Positions 6,704-13,559 of a stretch of 26,762 nt of DNA are shown here, piece after piece. The DNA is taken from NCBI GenBank assembly GCA_964495615.1, contig CAZBVX010000007.1:1-26762 (forward strand), written 5' to 3'. A program made the position numbers and the translations under genes. The stretch is from CAINDR01 sp964495615 (GTDB taxonomy: Bacteria > Patescibacteriota > Patescibacteriia > Patescibacteriales > UBA12465). Below the pieces are notes generated by a model, which was given only the letters and a program-made list of their open reading frames with translations, searched no databases and was not told the DNA's origin. Each line of letters starts with the position of its first letter. Position 1 is the first letter of the stretch.

Positions 6704-7793
6704 TCCCCTTCAAGCAACCATCTTTTTTGGTGTCATTTTTTTAATAATTATTCTGATTAGTTTTCGTCGCCGAAAAGAAAGCGATGGTCTCAGTCTCGAA
6801 GTAACCCAAGAGCTAAAAGGCATCGCCACCTTGATGGTGGTCCTGAGTCATGTTGGTTATTTTTTAGTGAACGATTCCCGCTTCCTTTTTCCTTTTACGG
6901 TTGCTGCCGGGGTGGGCGTAAATATTTTTCTTTTTTTGTCCGGATATGGCCTGAGCGCCAGTTCGAGCAAATCAAAAATTAGCGTTTGGAAAAATTATCT
7001 CCGCCGCCTCGGAAAGCTTTTTGTGCCGATGTGGATTATTTTGGCTTTATTTTATTTTTTAGATTTTTTCTGTTTAGGAAAAAGTTATTCCCTGGCTTAT
7101 ATTATCCAGTCCGTCCTGGGTTTTTTTTCTCGCGCTGATTTGTATCAAGACATCAATTCCCCGCTTTGGTATTTTACTTTGATTATTTTTTATTATCTAA
7201 TTTTCCCTTTGTTTTTTTGGAAAAAATTTCCGTGGCTTTCCGCAATTATTATTTATTTAATCTCCTATTTTATTATCCAAAGCGAACCAGTCTTTCTGAA
7301 TAACGTTCTCCATCTCCACAAAATTCATCTAATTGCTTTTCCTTTGGGAATAATTTTTGCTTATTTATTTTCCAAACAGCCAGTAATCGATTTTTTTAAA
7401 AAGCTTGGTGAGCAGAAAAAAATTATTTGGCGCTGCCTGATTGTCGCCGCCGGATTAGCTCTAGCAATCTACACTATTAAAAATTCAAATATTGGGGTGA
7501 AAAACTTGGAAGAATGGATTAGTATTGTTTCTGTTTTGGCGATCGTAACTGTTTTTGCTGTTAAAAAAATAGAAATTAGAGCTTTTTATTGGTTGGGTTT
7601 TTTCTCTTATGAAATTTATCTCCTTCATTGGCCGATCATGTATCGCTATGATTTTGTCTATAAATACTTGCCAGCTTGGCTAGCAACTATTTTGTATTTA
7701 TTTATATTTATTCTTCTGGGTTGGGGCCTAAACAAATTAAGCGCCCTAATTACAAAAAAACCAAAAAAAATAGACACCAAAAAAACAGAGTAA
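6684..7793 (+). CDS. acyltransferase family 3 (OafA-like) integral membrane protein
   Basis: A 369-aa polytopic membrane protein with about ten hydrophobic segments. Residues 40-60 (TQELKGIATLMVVLSHVGYF) carry the conserved basic residue and the His of acyltransferase-3 enzymes, followed by FLFLSGYGLS (about 82-91), INSPLWYFTLI near 157-167 and a late FSYEIYLLHWPI motif, all typical. These enzymes move acyl groups, usually acetyl, across the membrane to sugars of surface polysaccharides. The C-terminus is a short Lys-rich cytoplasmic tail. The gene begins inside the SGNH hydrolase gene (20-nt overlap). In OafA-type proteins an SGNH domain is fused to the C-terminus of the acyltransferase; here the two activities are separate genes with the SGNH first. 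The donor and the acceptor are inferred. Confidence 0.92.
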   Translation: MQVLINNPLQATIFFGVIFLIIILISFRRRKESDGLSLEVTQELKGIATLMVVLSHVGYFLVNDSRFLFPFTVAAGVGVNIFLFLSGYGLSASSSKSKISVWKNYLRRLGKLFVPMWIILALFYFLDFFCLGKSYSLAYIIQSVLGFFSRADLYQDINSPLWYFTLIIFYYLIFPLFFWKKFPWLSAIIIYLISYFIIQSEPVFLNNVLHLHKIHLIAFPLGIIFAYLFSKQPVIDFFKKLGEQKKIIWRCLIVAAGLALAIYTIKNSNIGVKNLEEWISIVSVLAIVTVFAVKKIEIRAFYWLGFFSYEIYLLHWPIMYRYDFVYKYLPAWLATILYLFIFILLGWGLNKLSALITKKPKKIDTKKTE

Positions 7794-7806
7794 AATCTGT
7801 TTTTTT
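7779..7806. terminator. bidirectional terminator between the acyltransferase and engB
   Basis: An 11-bp stem (AAAAAAACAGA / TCTGTTTTTTT) with a 6-nt loop (7790-7795). The acyltransferase stop codon (7791-7793) lies in the loop. The T-run ends the plus transcript; the A-run gives a U-run for engB on the minus strand. Confidence 0.82.
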
Positions 7807-7823
7807 GTATCTTGCAAAATATT

Positions 7824-8390
7824 TTATTCAATCGCCGCCAGTAATTCTTTGACGCCGATTTTTTTCTCAGCAGAAAATGGAATGATCGGATGGTCGCCAA
7901 TTAATTGCTGGATTTTTTTAAACTGAGAAACTTTTTCCGAGTTTTTTAGTTTATCAACTTTATTGGCAACAACTATTAAGTTTTTTTTGGCTTCTTCAAG
8001 AGCTATTAATATTTCCAAATCATCCTTGGTTGGGCCAACTTTGGCGTCAATAATCAAAATTACTTTTTTTTGTTCTACCCCCGATAAAAACAAATACCAA
8101 TTTATCAATTCAAAAATTTTTTCTCGCACTTCTTTCGGCGCTTTAGCGAAGCCATATCCAGGAAGATCAACTAAATAAAATTTATTGTTGATCAAAAAGA
8201 AGTTGGCCTGCTGAGTGCGTCCAGGAGAGCAAGAAACTTTGGCAACGCCCTTTTTGCCGGTCAAAATATTGATGGTGCTGGATTTGCCAACATTAGAGCG
8301 GCCAATCAAAGCAATTTGCTTCAAATTATTGTGTAATATTTTGTCTTCACCAACAACACCTTTAACAAATTCCACAGATTCTATTTTCAT
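7824..8390 (-). CDS. engB: ribosome-biogenesis GTPase EngB/YsxC
   Basis: A 188-aa TRAFAC-class GTPase of the usual EngB length. G1 is GRSNVGKS (30-37), the G2 threonine lies in PGRTQQ (Thr59), G3 is DLPGYG (75-80), G4 NKVD (143-146) and G5 SAE (173-175). The DLPGYGFAKAP sequence is diagnostic of EngB. The protein assists late assembly of the 50S subunit. It starts 9 nt after the heavy-metal permease gene and is the last gene of the fur-family/permease/engB operon, so a core ribosome-assembly gene appears to sit under a metal-responsive promoter unless an internal promoter is missed. There is no Shine-Dalgarno. Confidence 0.96.
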   Translation of the reverse strand: MKIESVEFVKGVVGEDKILHNNLKQIALIGRSNVGKSSTINILTGKKGVAKVSCSPGRTQQANFFLINNKFYLVDLPGYGFAKAPKEVREKIFELINWYLFLSGVEQKKVILIIDAKVGPTKDDLEILIALEEAKKNLIVVANKVDKLKNSEKVSQFKKIQQLIGDHPIIPFSAEKKIGVKELLAAIE

Positions 8391-8399
8391 AAATTTAGA

Positions 8400-9323
8400 T
8401 TAAAATCTTGGCATTAGCAATTGAATAATAATTCCCGCGATAACACTAATAGAAAATAGCAAGCCAACAATTTTCCAAATTTCATGCTTATTTTTTTCTT
8501 CTTTAAATAATACCAATAATCCCAAGCCACCGCCAGCAGAAAGTCCAGAAATAACTGAACCATAACTAATTACTCCCTGCAAATATAGCTCAGTAATTGC
8601 GACCGAAGAAGCACAATTCGGAATCAAGCCAATTAAGGCGGCAATAATTGGTTGGAAAATTGTACCGCTTAGTAGTATTTTAGCTAAAACATTCTCACCC
8701 AAAAAGAAAAAGAATAAATTAATTAAAAAAGAAACAATAAAAATAAAAACAAATATTTTTAAGGTATGGATTATTGGGTGAATAAAAATCTCTTTCACTG
8801 GAATTTTTTTTGTAAGCGAAGAAGCGTGATGTCCGCAGCAAGCAGTTTTGTTGTCTATTTCTTCGTGATGATGCTGAGGATTGTCTTGGCCAGAATGATA
8901 AGAGTCAATATGAGCCAAGGTTTCTCTGTTGCGTTTTCTAAAAACAAAATCAATAGCATAGCCAGCAATGACTGCAATGCCCACCTTAGTTAGAATTAGT
9001 GGTAAAATAATCCCTGCCTTATCTGGCTGAGAAAGAATCATAGGAATTGCTTCATCAGAAGTCGCAAGATAAACTGCCAATAAAGTGCCGATGGTTACCA
9101 AGCGTTGAGAGTATAAAGCAGTGGTGATTACTGAAAAACCACATTGCGGCAAAGAACCAGCGGCAGCACCAAGCAAAGGACCGGCTGCACCAGCTTTTTG
9201 GACAGATTTTTTTATTTTATTGCCAAATTTATATTCCAACAACTCAATGCCGACATAAACAATAAATAAAAGCGGCAACATTTTTGCAGAATCAATTAGG
9301 GCGTCTAAAAATATTTCGGACAT
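8400..9323 (-). CDS. putative heavy-metal (manganese/arsenic-type) permease with His/Cys loop
   Basis: A 307-aa membrane protein with an internally repeated design. The first half has GSLPQCGFSVITTALYSQR (57-73) and ATSDEAIPMI; the second has GLIPNCASSVAITELYLQG (232-250) and GLSAGGGLGLLVL, the mirrored Pro-x-Cys motifs of the putative 10TM heavy-metal exporter family (ArsP_2-like; often annotated as putative manganese transporter). The two halves are joined by a hydrophilic loop, residues 130-170, rich in His and Cys (His138, His143, His151-153, Cys162, Cys163, His165, His166), a likely metal sensor or chelator. It follows the Fur-family regulator by 4 nt, which supports metal export. Which metal is transported cannot be decided from sequence. 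Confidence 0.85.
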   Translation of the reverse strand: MSEIFLDALIDSAKMLPLLFIVYVGIELLEYKFGNKIKKSVQKAGAAGPLLGAAAGSLPQCGFSVITTALYSQRLVTIGTLLAVYLATSDEAIPMILSQPDKAGIILPLILTKVGIAVIAGYAIDFVFRKRNRETLAHIDSYHSGQDNPQHHHEEIDNKTACCGHHASSLTKKIPVKEIFIHPIIHTLKIFVFIFIVSFLINLFFFFLGENVLAKILLSGTIFQPIIAALIGLIPNCASSVAITELYLQGVISYGSVISGLSAGGGLGLLVLFKEEKNKHEIWKIVGLLFSISVIAGIIIQLLMPRF

Positions 9324-9327
9324 AAAT

Positions 9328-9747
9328 TTATTGACAGTTCTTGCAGAGTCCGTAGAACTCCAAAGAATGATCCAAGACTTTAAAATTGTTTTGTTGATTA
9401 ATTATTTTTTCCTGCTGACAAAGTTGGTGGTCCATTGGCAAACTTTGAATCTGGCGACACTTCAAACAAATTAAATGGTGGCGATGCTCATTGGACAATT
9501 CATACAACGCGGCTTTCCCTTCCAGTAAACGAACTTCGCGAATTAAATTATTTTCTAACAAAAAATTCAATTCTCGATAAACTGTGGTCTTATTTACTTT
9601 GATTTTTTCACCCTCTAAATAGCTAATTATCTCCAATGGTGACAAGGGTCTTGTTGCCATTAAAAACCCGCTCAGAATAGCAATTCTGGTCTTGGTGAGC
9701 CTTCCGCCCTGCATTCTTACTTTTGCTAATAATTCATTTAAACTCAT
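9328..9747 (-). CDS. Fur-family metal-responsive transcriptional regulator
   Basis: A 139-aa protein with the Fur-family plan. The N-terminal winged helix covers about residues 1-84 with GGRLTKTRIAIL and KVNKTTVYRELNFLLENNLI as the recognition region. The C-terminal dimerisation domain has EHRHHLICLKC (His88, His90, His91, Cys94, Cys97) and GLCKNC (Cys135, Cys138), giving the two CxxC pairs of the structural zinc site. Whether it is a Fur, Zur, Mur or other subtype is not decidable from these residues. It is the first gene of the operon with the heavy-metal permease (4-nt gap) and engB. A perfect 19-bp dyad lies in its own promoter, so autoregulation is likely. Confidence 0.95.
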   Translation of the reverse strand: MSLNELLAKVRMQGGRLTKTRIAILSGFLMATRPLSPLEIISYLEGEKIKVNKTTVYRELNFLLENNLIREVRLLEGKAALYELSNEHRHHLICLKCRQIQSLPMDHQLCQQEKIINQQNNFKVLDHSLEFYGLCKNCQ

Positions 9748-9753
9748 ATACTC

Positions 9754-9762
9754 TGCTATAAT
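9754..9762 (+). promoter_or_regulatory. possible divergent extended -10 toward the pyrophosphatase gene
   Basis: TGC followed by consensus TATAAT on the plus strand, overlapping base-for-base the minus-strand -10 of the fur-family gene. No good -35 is found. If used, it would give a leader of about 135 nt for hppA, starting inside the dyad at 9763-9781. Confidence 0.4.
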
Positions 9763-9787
9763 AACGCAACCAAGTTGCGTTTGTCAA
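9758..9787 (-). promoter_or_regulatory. promoter of the fur-family/permease/engB operon
   Basis: TTGACA (9782-9787) and TATTAT (9758-9763) on the minus strand, spacer 18 bp. The spacer is occupied exactly by the dyad 9763-9781. The leader to the ATG ending at 9747 would be short, only about 4-5 nt. Confidence 0.65.
9763..9781. promoter_or_regulatory. 19-bp perfect dyad, putative Fur-family operator
   Basis: AACGCAACCAAGTTGCGTT: two perfect 8-bp arms around CAA. The 19-bp length suits Fur-family boxes, and it sits between -35 and -10 of the adjacent fur-family gene and downstream of the plus-strand extended -10. It has no T-run, so it is not a terminator. Binding is inferred from position and symmetry. 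Confidence 0.7.
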
Positions 9788-9804
9788 ATTAACATTTTTT
9801 GATG

Positions 9805-9833
9805 TTGACATTTATCAAATTTTAGAGTAAAAA
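9805..9833 (+). promoter_or_regulatory. promoter candidate of the membrane pyrophosphatase gene
   Basis: TTGACA (9805-9810), a 17-bp spacer and TAAAAA (9828-9833). The -35 is consensus and the -10 matches 4 of 6. The start site would be near 9840, immediately before the hairpin at 9841-9856, leaving a leader of about 65 nt. Confidence 0.5.
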
Positions 9834-9840
9834 TAACTAG

Positions 9841-9859
9841 AAAGACAGAAGTCTTTTTT
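9841..9859 (+). terminator. small hairpin with U-run in the pyrophosphatase leader
   Basis: AAAGAC / GTCTTT stem (6 bp, AGAA loop) running into seven T. The stem is short. It could be a weak attenuator of transcripts starting upstream at 9754-9762, or a 5'-end protective hairpin for transcripts starting near 9840. Confidence 0.35.
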
Positions 9860-9890
9860 TCGATATTTAACAACTAAAAACACCCTTTGG

Positions 9891-9896
9891 AGGAGG
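9891..9896 (+). promoter_or_regulatory. strong Shine-Dalgarno that fixes the hppA start
   Basis: AGGAGG, 8 nt before the ATG at 9905. It is one of few clear ribosome-binding sites in the window, and it decides against the in-frame TTG at 9887, which would place the Shine-Dalgarno inside the coding region. Confidence 0.85.
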
Positions 9897-9904
9897 GAGA
9901 AATC

Positions 9905-12031
9905 ATGACAAATAGTCTAAATTTAATCATTCTTTATTCGGCAGCGATTACTTCGCTAATGATGATGATCAGTAAAAAAATCTGGATAAAAAAACAAAAA
10001 GTTTTAGAACCAGAAATTTTGGAGATCTCAAAGGATATCTACGTTGGTGTAATTAGTTTTTTAAGAAGACAATACACCTCATCTGCCTGGGTAATTGGCT
10101 CTGTTTTTTTTGTTTTGCTATTTTTAGCATACAAAGATTTTATCAGCTTCTACACCCCTTTCGCGGTTTTGACCGGAGCTTTCTTCTCTGCTTTATCTGC
10201 CTATTTTGGCATGACAACCGCAACAAAAGCTAACGCGATTACTGCGCATTACACAAAATTTGGCTTAAACAAAAGTTTCCGTGCCGCCTTGAATGGTGGG
10301 GCGGTAATGGGTTTTTCAGTTTGTGGTTTTGTGCTTCTCGATCTAGCAATTTGGTATTCTATTATTTCTCTGATTAACCCAAACTTACCAGAAATTGAAT
10401 TAATGGAAATAATCACCAGCACGGTGATTACTTTTTCGTTTGGCGCAAGTTTTATGGCTTTTATGGCAAGAGTAGCCGGTGGAATTTTCACTAAAGCCGC
10501 GGATTTTGCTGCCGATGTGGTTGGTAAAGGAAAATATGGACTAGAAGAAGACGATTCTCGCAATCCAGCATCAAAAGCCGACATGGTTGGTGATAATGCT
10601 AGCGATATTGCGGGAATGGGCCAGGATTTGAATGAATCTTTTGCTGGCGGAAACGCAGCGGCAATGGAAGCTGGTTTTCAATCTTTTTCTTCGACTAGTG
10701 CTATTTTTGGAACAGTAATTGCTGCTTCAATTCTAGTAATGATTCCTCTATCTATTTCTGCTTTGGGAATTTTTGCTTCAATTATTGGTCTAGCTATAAT
10801 TAAAACCGATAACGAACAAAAATTATTAATCAGCATTAGACAAGGAATTTATTCTACTTCTGCTTTAGTTGCTGTTGGTTCAGCGGTTATTATTTATAAC
10901 ACCACTGGTTCTTGGAATTTAATTTTACCAATCATTATTGGTTTATTGACCGGTAACGGAATTTCCTGGGTTTGCGAATACTATACTTCCGTAGACTACA
11001 AACCAGTTAAACTTCTAGCTAAAAAGGCGCAAGTTGGCCATGCTAGCGTTGTCTTGGGAGGTATTTCCATTGGAATGATGAGTGTTTTGAGTATTGCTGC
11101 TATCCTAGCTTTGGGAATGGTTTCTTCTTTCTATTTTGCTGGTTTTGGTGATTATTCACTTGGAATCTACGGTGTTTCTTTGGCTGCGGTTGCAATGCTT
11201 TCTACCTTGCCTATTACTTTGACCGTTGATGCTTTTGGACCAATTGCTGATAATGCTCAAGGATTGATTGAGATGACCGGAGCAAGCGAAAAAAGAAAAA
11301 AAATTGGCAACAGCCTTGATGCTCTCGGAAACACAACTGCCGCCACCGGAAAAGGTTATGCTATTGGCTCTGCCGCTTTGGCTGCAGTTGCTTTGATTGG
11401 TGCTCTTATTTACACTATTCAAAAAGCATTGATAAAATTTGATCTACCAACGGAAATAAATTTGGCGGGAAATAACGTTTGGTTTATTGCCGGATTATTG
11501 TTAGGAATATCGGTTCCTTGGCTATTTTCATCCAAATTATTAACCGCCGTAAATGAAGCGGCAACTGTAATGATTAATGAAATTGAGCATCAAATAGAAA
11601 AGCTTGGCATTCTGGAAGGAAAAAACAAGCCTGACTATGAAAAATGTATTGATATCAGCACTAGAGCAGCTCAGCATTACAGTATTATTCCAGCTATCCT
11701 AGTTATTGTTTTTCCAATACTAATTGCCATATTAGGAGGACCAACAATGATTATTGCTTTTCTTTTGGGAGCTCTGTTTTCTGGTTTCTGTTTGGCGGTA
11801 TTTATGTCTAACGCCGGAGGCGCTTGGGATAATGCCAAAAAATATATTGAAGCTGGCTTCTTTGGAGGAAAAAATTCTTCTGCTCACAAAGCAGGAATAA
11901 CTGGTGACATGGTTGGCGATCCATTTAAGGACACCGCCGGACCATCGCTTAATATTTTAATTAAATTAATGATTACTGTGTCAATACTAACTTGTCCGGT
12001 AACAATGTTTTTGCATTATTTAATTTTTTAA
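9905..12031 (+). CDS. hppA: membrane-bound ion-translocating pyrophosphatase, K+-dependent type
   Basis: A 708-aa integral membrane enzyme (about 16 hydrophobic segments) that couples pyrophosphate hydrolysis to H+ or Na+ export. Catalytic signatures include GGIFTKAADFAADVVGK (192-208), EDDSRNPASKADMVGDN (215-231), GPIADNAQGLIEM (445-457), SNAGGAWDNAKKYIE and GDMVGDPFKDTAGPSLNILIKLM near the end. Position 479 in GNTTAATGK is Ala and 482 is Gly, the residues of K+-dependent enzymes (Lys in K+-independent ones). Glu244 in DLNES is at the site of the semi-conserved glutamate of Na+-pumping enzymes. Oddities are Lys210 where most members have Glu (GKVE/GKIE) and DDSRN for DDPRN. The start is the ATG with AGGAGG at the right spacing. 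It is divergent from the fur-family gene and followed by a strong terminator. Confidence 0.95.
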   Translation: MTNSLNLIILYSAAITSLMMMISKKIWIKKQKVLEPEILEISKDIYVGVISFLRRQYTSSAWVIGSVFFVLLFLAYKDFISFYTPFAVLTGAFFSALSAYFGMTTATKANAITAHYTKFGLNKSFRAALNGGAVMGFSVCGFVLLDLAIWYSIISLINPNLPEIELMEIITSTVITFSFGASFMAFMARVAGGIFTKAADFAADVVGKGKYGLEEDDSRNPASKADMVGDNASDIAGMGQDLNESFAGGNAAAMEAGFQSFSSTSAIFGTVIAASILVMIPLSISALGIFASIIGLAIIKTDNEQKLLISIRQGIYSTSALVAVGSAVIIYNTTGSWNLILPIIIGLLTGNGISWVCEYYTSVDYKPVKLLAKKAQVGHASVVLGGISIGMMSVLSIAAILALGMVSSFYFAGFGDYSLGIYGVSLAAVAMLSTLPITLTVDAFGPIADNAQGLIEMTGASEKRKKIGNSLDALGNTTAATGKGYAIGSAALAAVALIGALIYTIQKALIKFDLPTEINLAGNNVWFIAGLLLGISVPWLFSSKLLTAVNEAATVMINEIEHQIEKLGILEGKNKPDYEKCIDISTRAAQHYSIIPAILVIVFPILIAILGGPTMIIAFLLGALFSGFCLAVFMSNAGGAWDNAKKYIEAGFFGGKNSSAHKAGITGDMVGDPFKDTAGPSLNILIKLMITVSILTCPVTMFLHYLIF

Positions 12032-12049
12032 AATACATTCTAAAAAAAT

Positions 12050-12082
12050 AAAGGCTATCTAAATTAATAGATAGCCTTTTTT
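12050..12082. terminator. bidirectional terminator between hppA and asnS
   Basis: An 11-bp perfect stem, AAAGGCTATCT / AGATAGCCTTT, with an 8-nt loop (12061-12068), followed by a T-run to 12082. An A-run upstream (12042-12048) supplies a U-run for minus-strand asnS transcripts. Confidence 0.92.
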
Positions 12083-12101
12083 CTTTGTCTATTTTTTTGT
12101 T

Positions 12102-13496
12102 TTAGAATTCCGCGTTCTTCGGTGTTCTTGGGAATGGAATGACATCGCGAATATTGGCCATGCCGGAAAAATACATAATTGCTCTTTCAAAACCCAGACC
12201 AAAACCAGCATGCTTCACTGAACCGTATTTGCGCAAATCCAAATACCACCAATAATCCTCAACTTTCAAGCCCATTTCTTCCATACGAGCTTTTAATAAT
12301 TCAGGACGTTCTTCACGTTGACTGCCGCCAATAATTTCACCAATTCCTGGAACCAACAAATCCATAGCGGCGACTGTTTTGCCGTCGTCGTTTTGGCGCA
12401 TATAGAAAGCTTTGATTTCTTTTGGGTAGTCAATCAGGAAAACTGGTTTGCCATAAATTTTTTCGGTCAAATAACGTTCGTGTTCAGTTTGCAAATCAAT
12501 TCCCCAAGAAACTGGATAAACAAATTTTTCGCCACTGGCAATTAATTTTTCTACCGCTTCGGTGTAAGTGAGACGGACAAAATCAGAATTCAAAACATTG
12601 TGCAGGCGTTCTAATAATCCTTGGTCAATAAATTTGTTGAAAAATTCCATCTCTTCCGGAAGCTCTTGAAGAATGTAGCGGATTAAATATTTGATTAATC
12701 TTTCGGCCACATCCATGTCGTCTCGTAATTCAGCAAAAGCCATTTCTGGTTCCAACATCCAAAATTCGCAAGCGTGGCGAGTGGTGTTTGAGTTTTCCGC
12801 ACGGAAAGCTGGACCAAAAGTGTAGACCGCATTCAAACCATTAATCAAAGTTTCTGCTTCCAATTGGCCGCTAACAGTCAAACCAGTTTTTCGACCAAAG
12901 AAATCTTGAGCATAATCAATCTGTCCAGCTGGATCTTTTGGAATTGGTTTTTCCAAATCAAAAGTAGAAACACCAAACATTTCCCCTGCTCCTTCAGCGT
13001 CACTGGAAGAAATAATTGGAGTGTGGACATAGCTGAAACCTTCTTCTTGAAAAAATTTGTGAATTGCAAAAGACAAAGTGGAGCGCAAGCGATAAACAGC
13101 GGCAAAAGTGTTGCTACGGCCTCTCAAATGGGCGATGGTGCGTAGAAATTCCATACTATGGCCTTTTTTCTGTAAAGGATAATCGGAATCGGAAGTGCCT
13201 AAAATTGTGATTTTTGAAGCTTTTAATTCAAAAGGTTGGCCGGCAGCTGGTGATTCAATTAAGGTGCCGGAGATCTCCAAAGAAGAACTGATGGCAATTT
13301 TTTCTAAATCAGCAAAGTTGTTTAAATTATTATCAAAAACCACCTGCAATCCTTTAAAAAATGAACCGTCATTGATTTCCATAAAAGCAATATCGCCAGA
13401 AGAGCGAACGGTGCGGACCCAGCCAGCAACAAGAACCTCTTTGTTTAAGAAGTTTTTTGACTCACGATGGAGATTTTTGATTTTGGTATAAGACAT
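12102..13496 (-). CDS. asnS: asparaginyl-tRNA synthetase
   Basis: A 464-aa class IIb aminoacyl-tRNA synthetase of normal AsnRS length. Residues about 17-105 form the OB-fold anticodon-binding domain (VLVAGWVRTVRSSGDIAFMEINDG). The catalytic domain has motif 1 near SYVHTPIISSSDAEGAGEMF (155-174), motif 2 FRAENSNTTRHACEFWMLEPE (231-251) and motif 3 GFGLGFERAIMY (431-442). EFWMLEPE and AEGAGE favour AsnRS over AspRS. Direct charging of tRNA-Asn would make the Asp-tRNA-Asn amidotransferase route dispensable for this tRNA. The gene is convergent with hppA and ends just after the shared terminator. No clear promoter was found in the 63-nt gap upstream, and readthrough from the double zinc-ribbon gene is possible. 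Confidence 0.97.
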   Translation of the reverse strand: MSYTKIKNLHRESKNFLNKEVLVAGWVRTVRSSGDIAFMEINDGSFFKGLQVVFDNNLNNFADLEKIAISSSLEISGTLIESPAAGQPFELKASKITILGTSDSDYPLQKKGHSMEFLRTIAHLRGRSNTFAAVYRLRSTLSFAIHKFFQEEGFSYVHTPIISSSDAEGAGEMFGVSTFDLEKPIPKDPAGQIDYAQDFFGRKTGLTVSGQLEAETLINGLNAVYTFGPAFRAENSNTTRHACEFWMLEPEMAFAELRDDMDVAERLIKYLIRYILQELPEEMEFFNKFIDQGLLERLHNVLNSDFVRLTYTEAVEKLIASGEKFVYPVSWGIDLQTEHERYLTEKIYGKPVFLIDYPKEIKAFYMRQNDDGKTVAAMDLLVPGIGEIIGGSQREERPELLKARMEEMGLKVEDYWWYLDLRKYGSVKHAGFGLGFERAIMYFSGMANIRDVIPFPRTPKNAEF

Positions 13497-13559
13497 ATTA
13501 CTAACAATTAAATAGATTAGTATTTCTTGAACAGGAGTTTTTTTATTTTAAAGCTTGTT

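Noticed and set aside
9887..9904. In-frame TTG start giving a six-residue longer pyrophosphatase
   Set aside because: The extension encodes the Shine-Dalgarno itself; AGGAGG 8 nt before the ATG at 9905 makes the ATG the real start.
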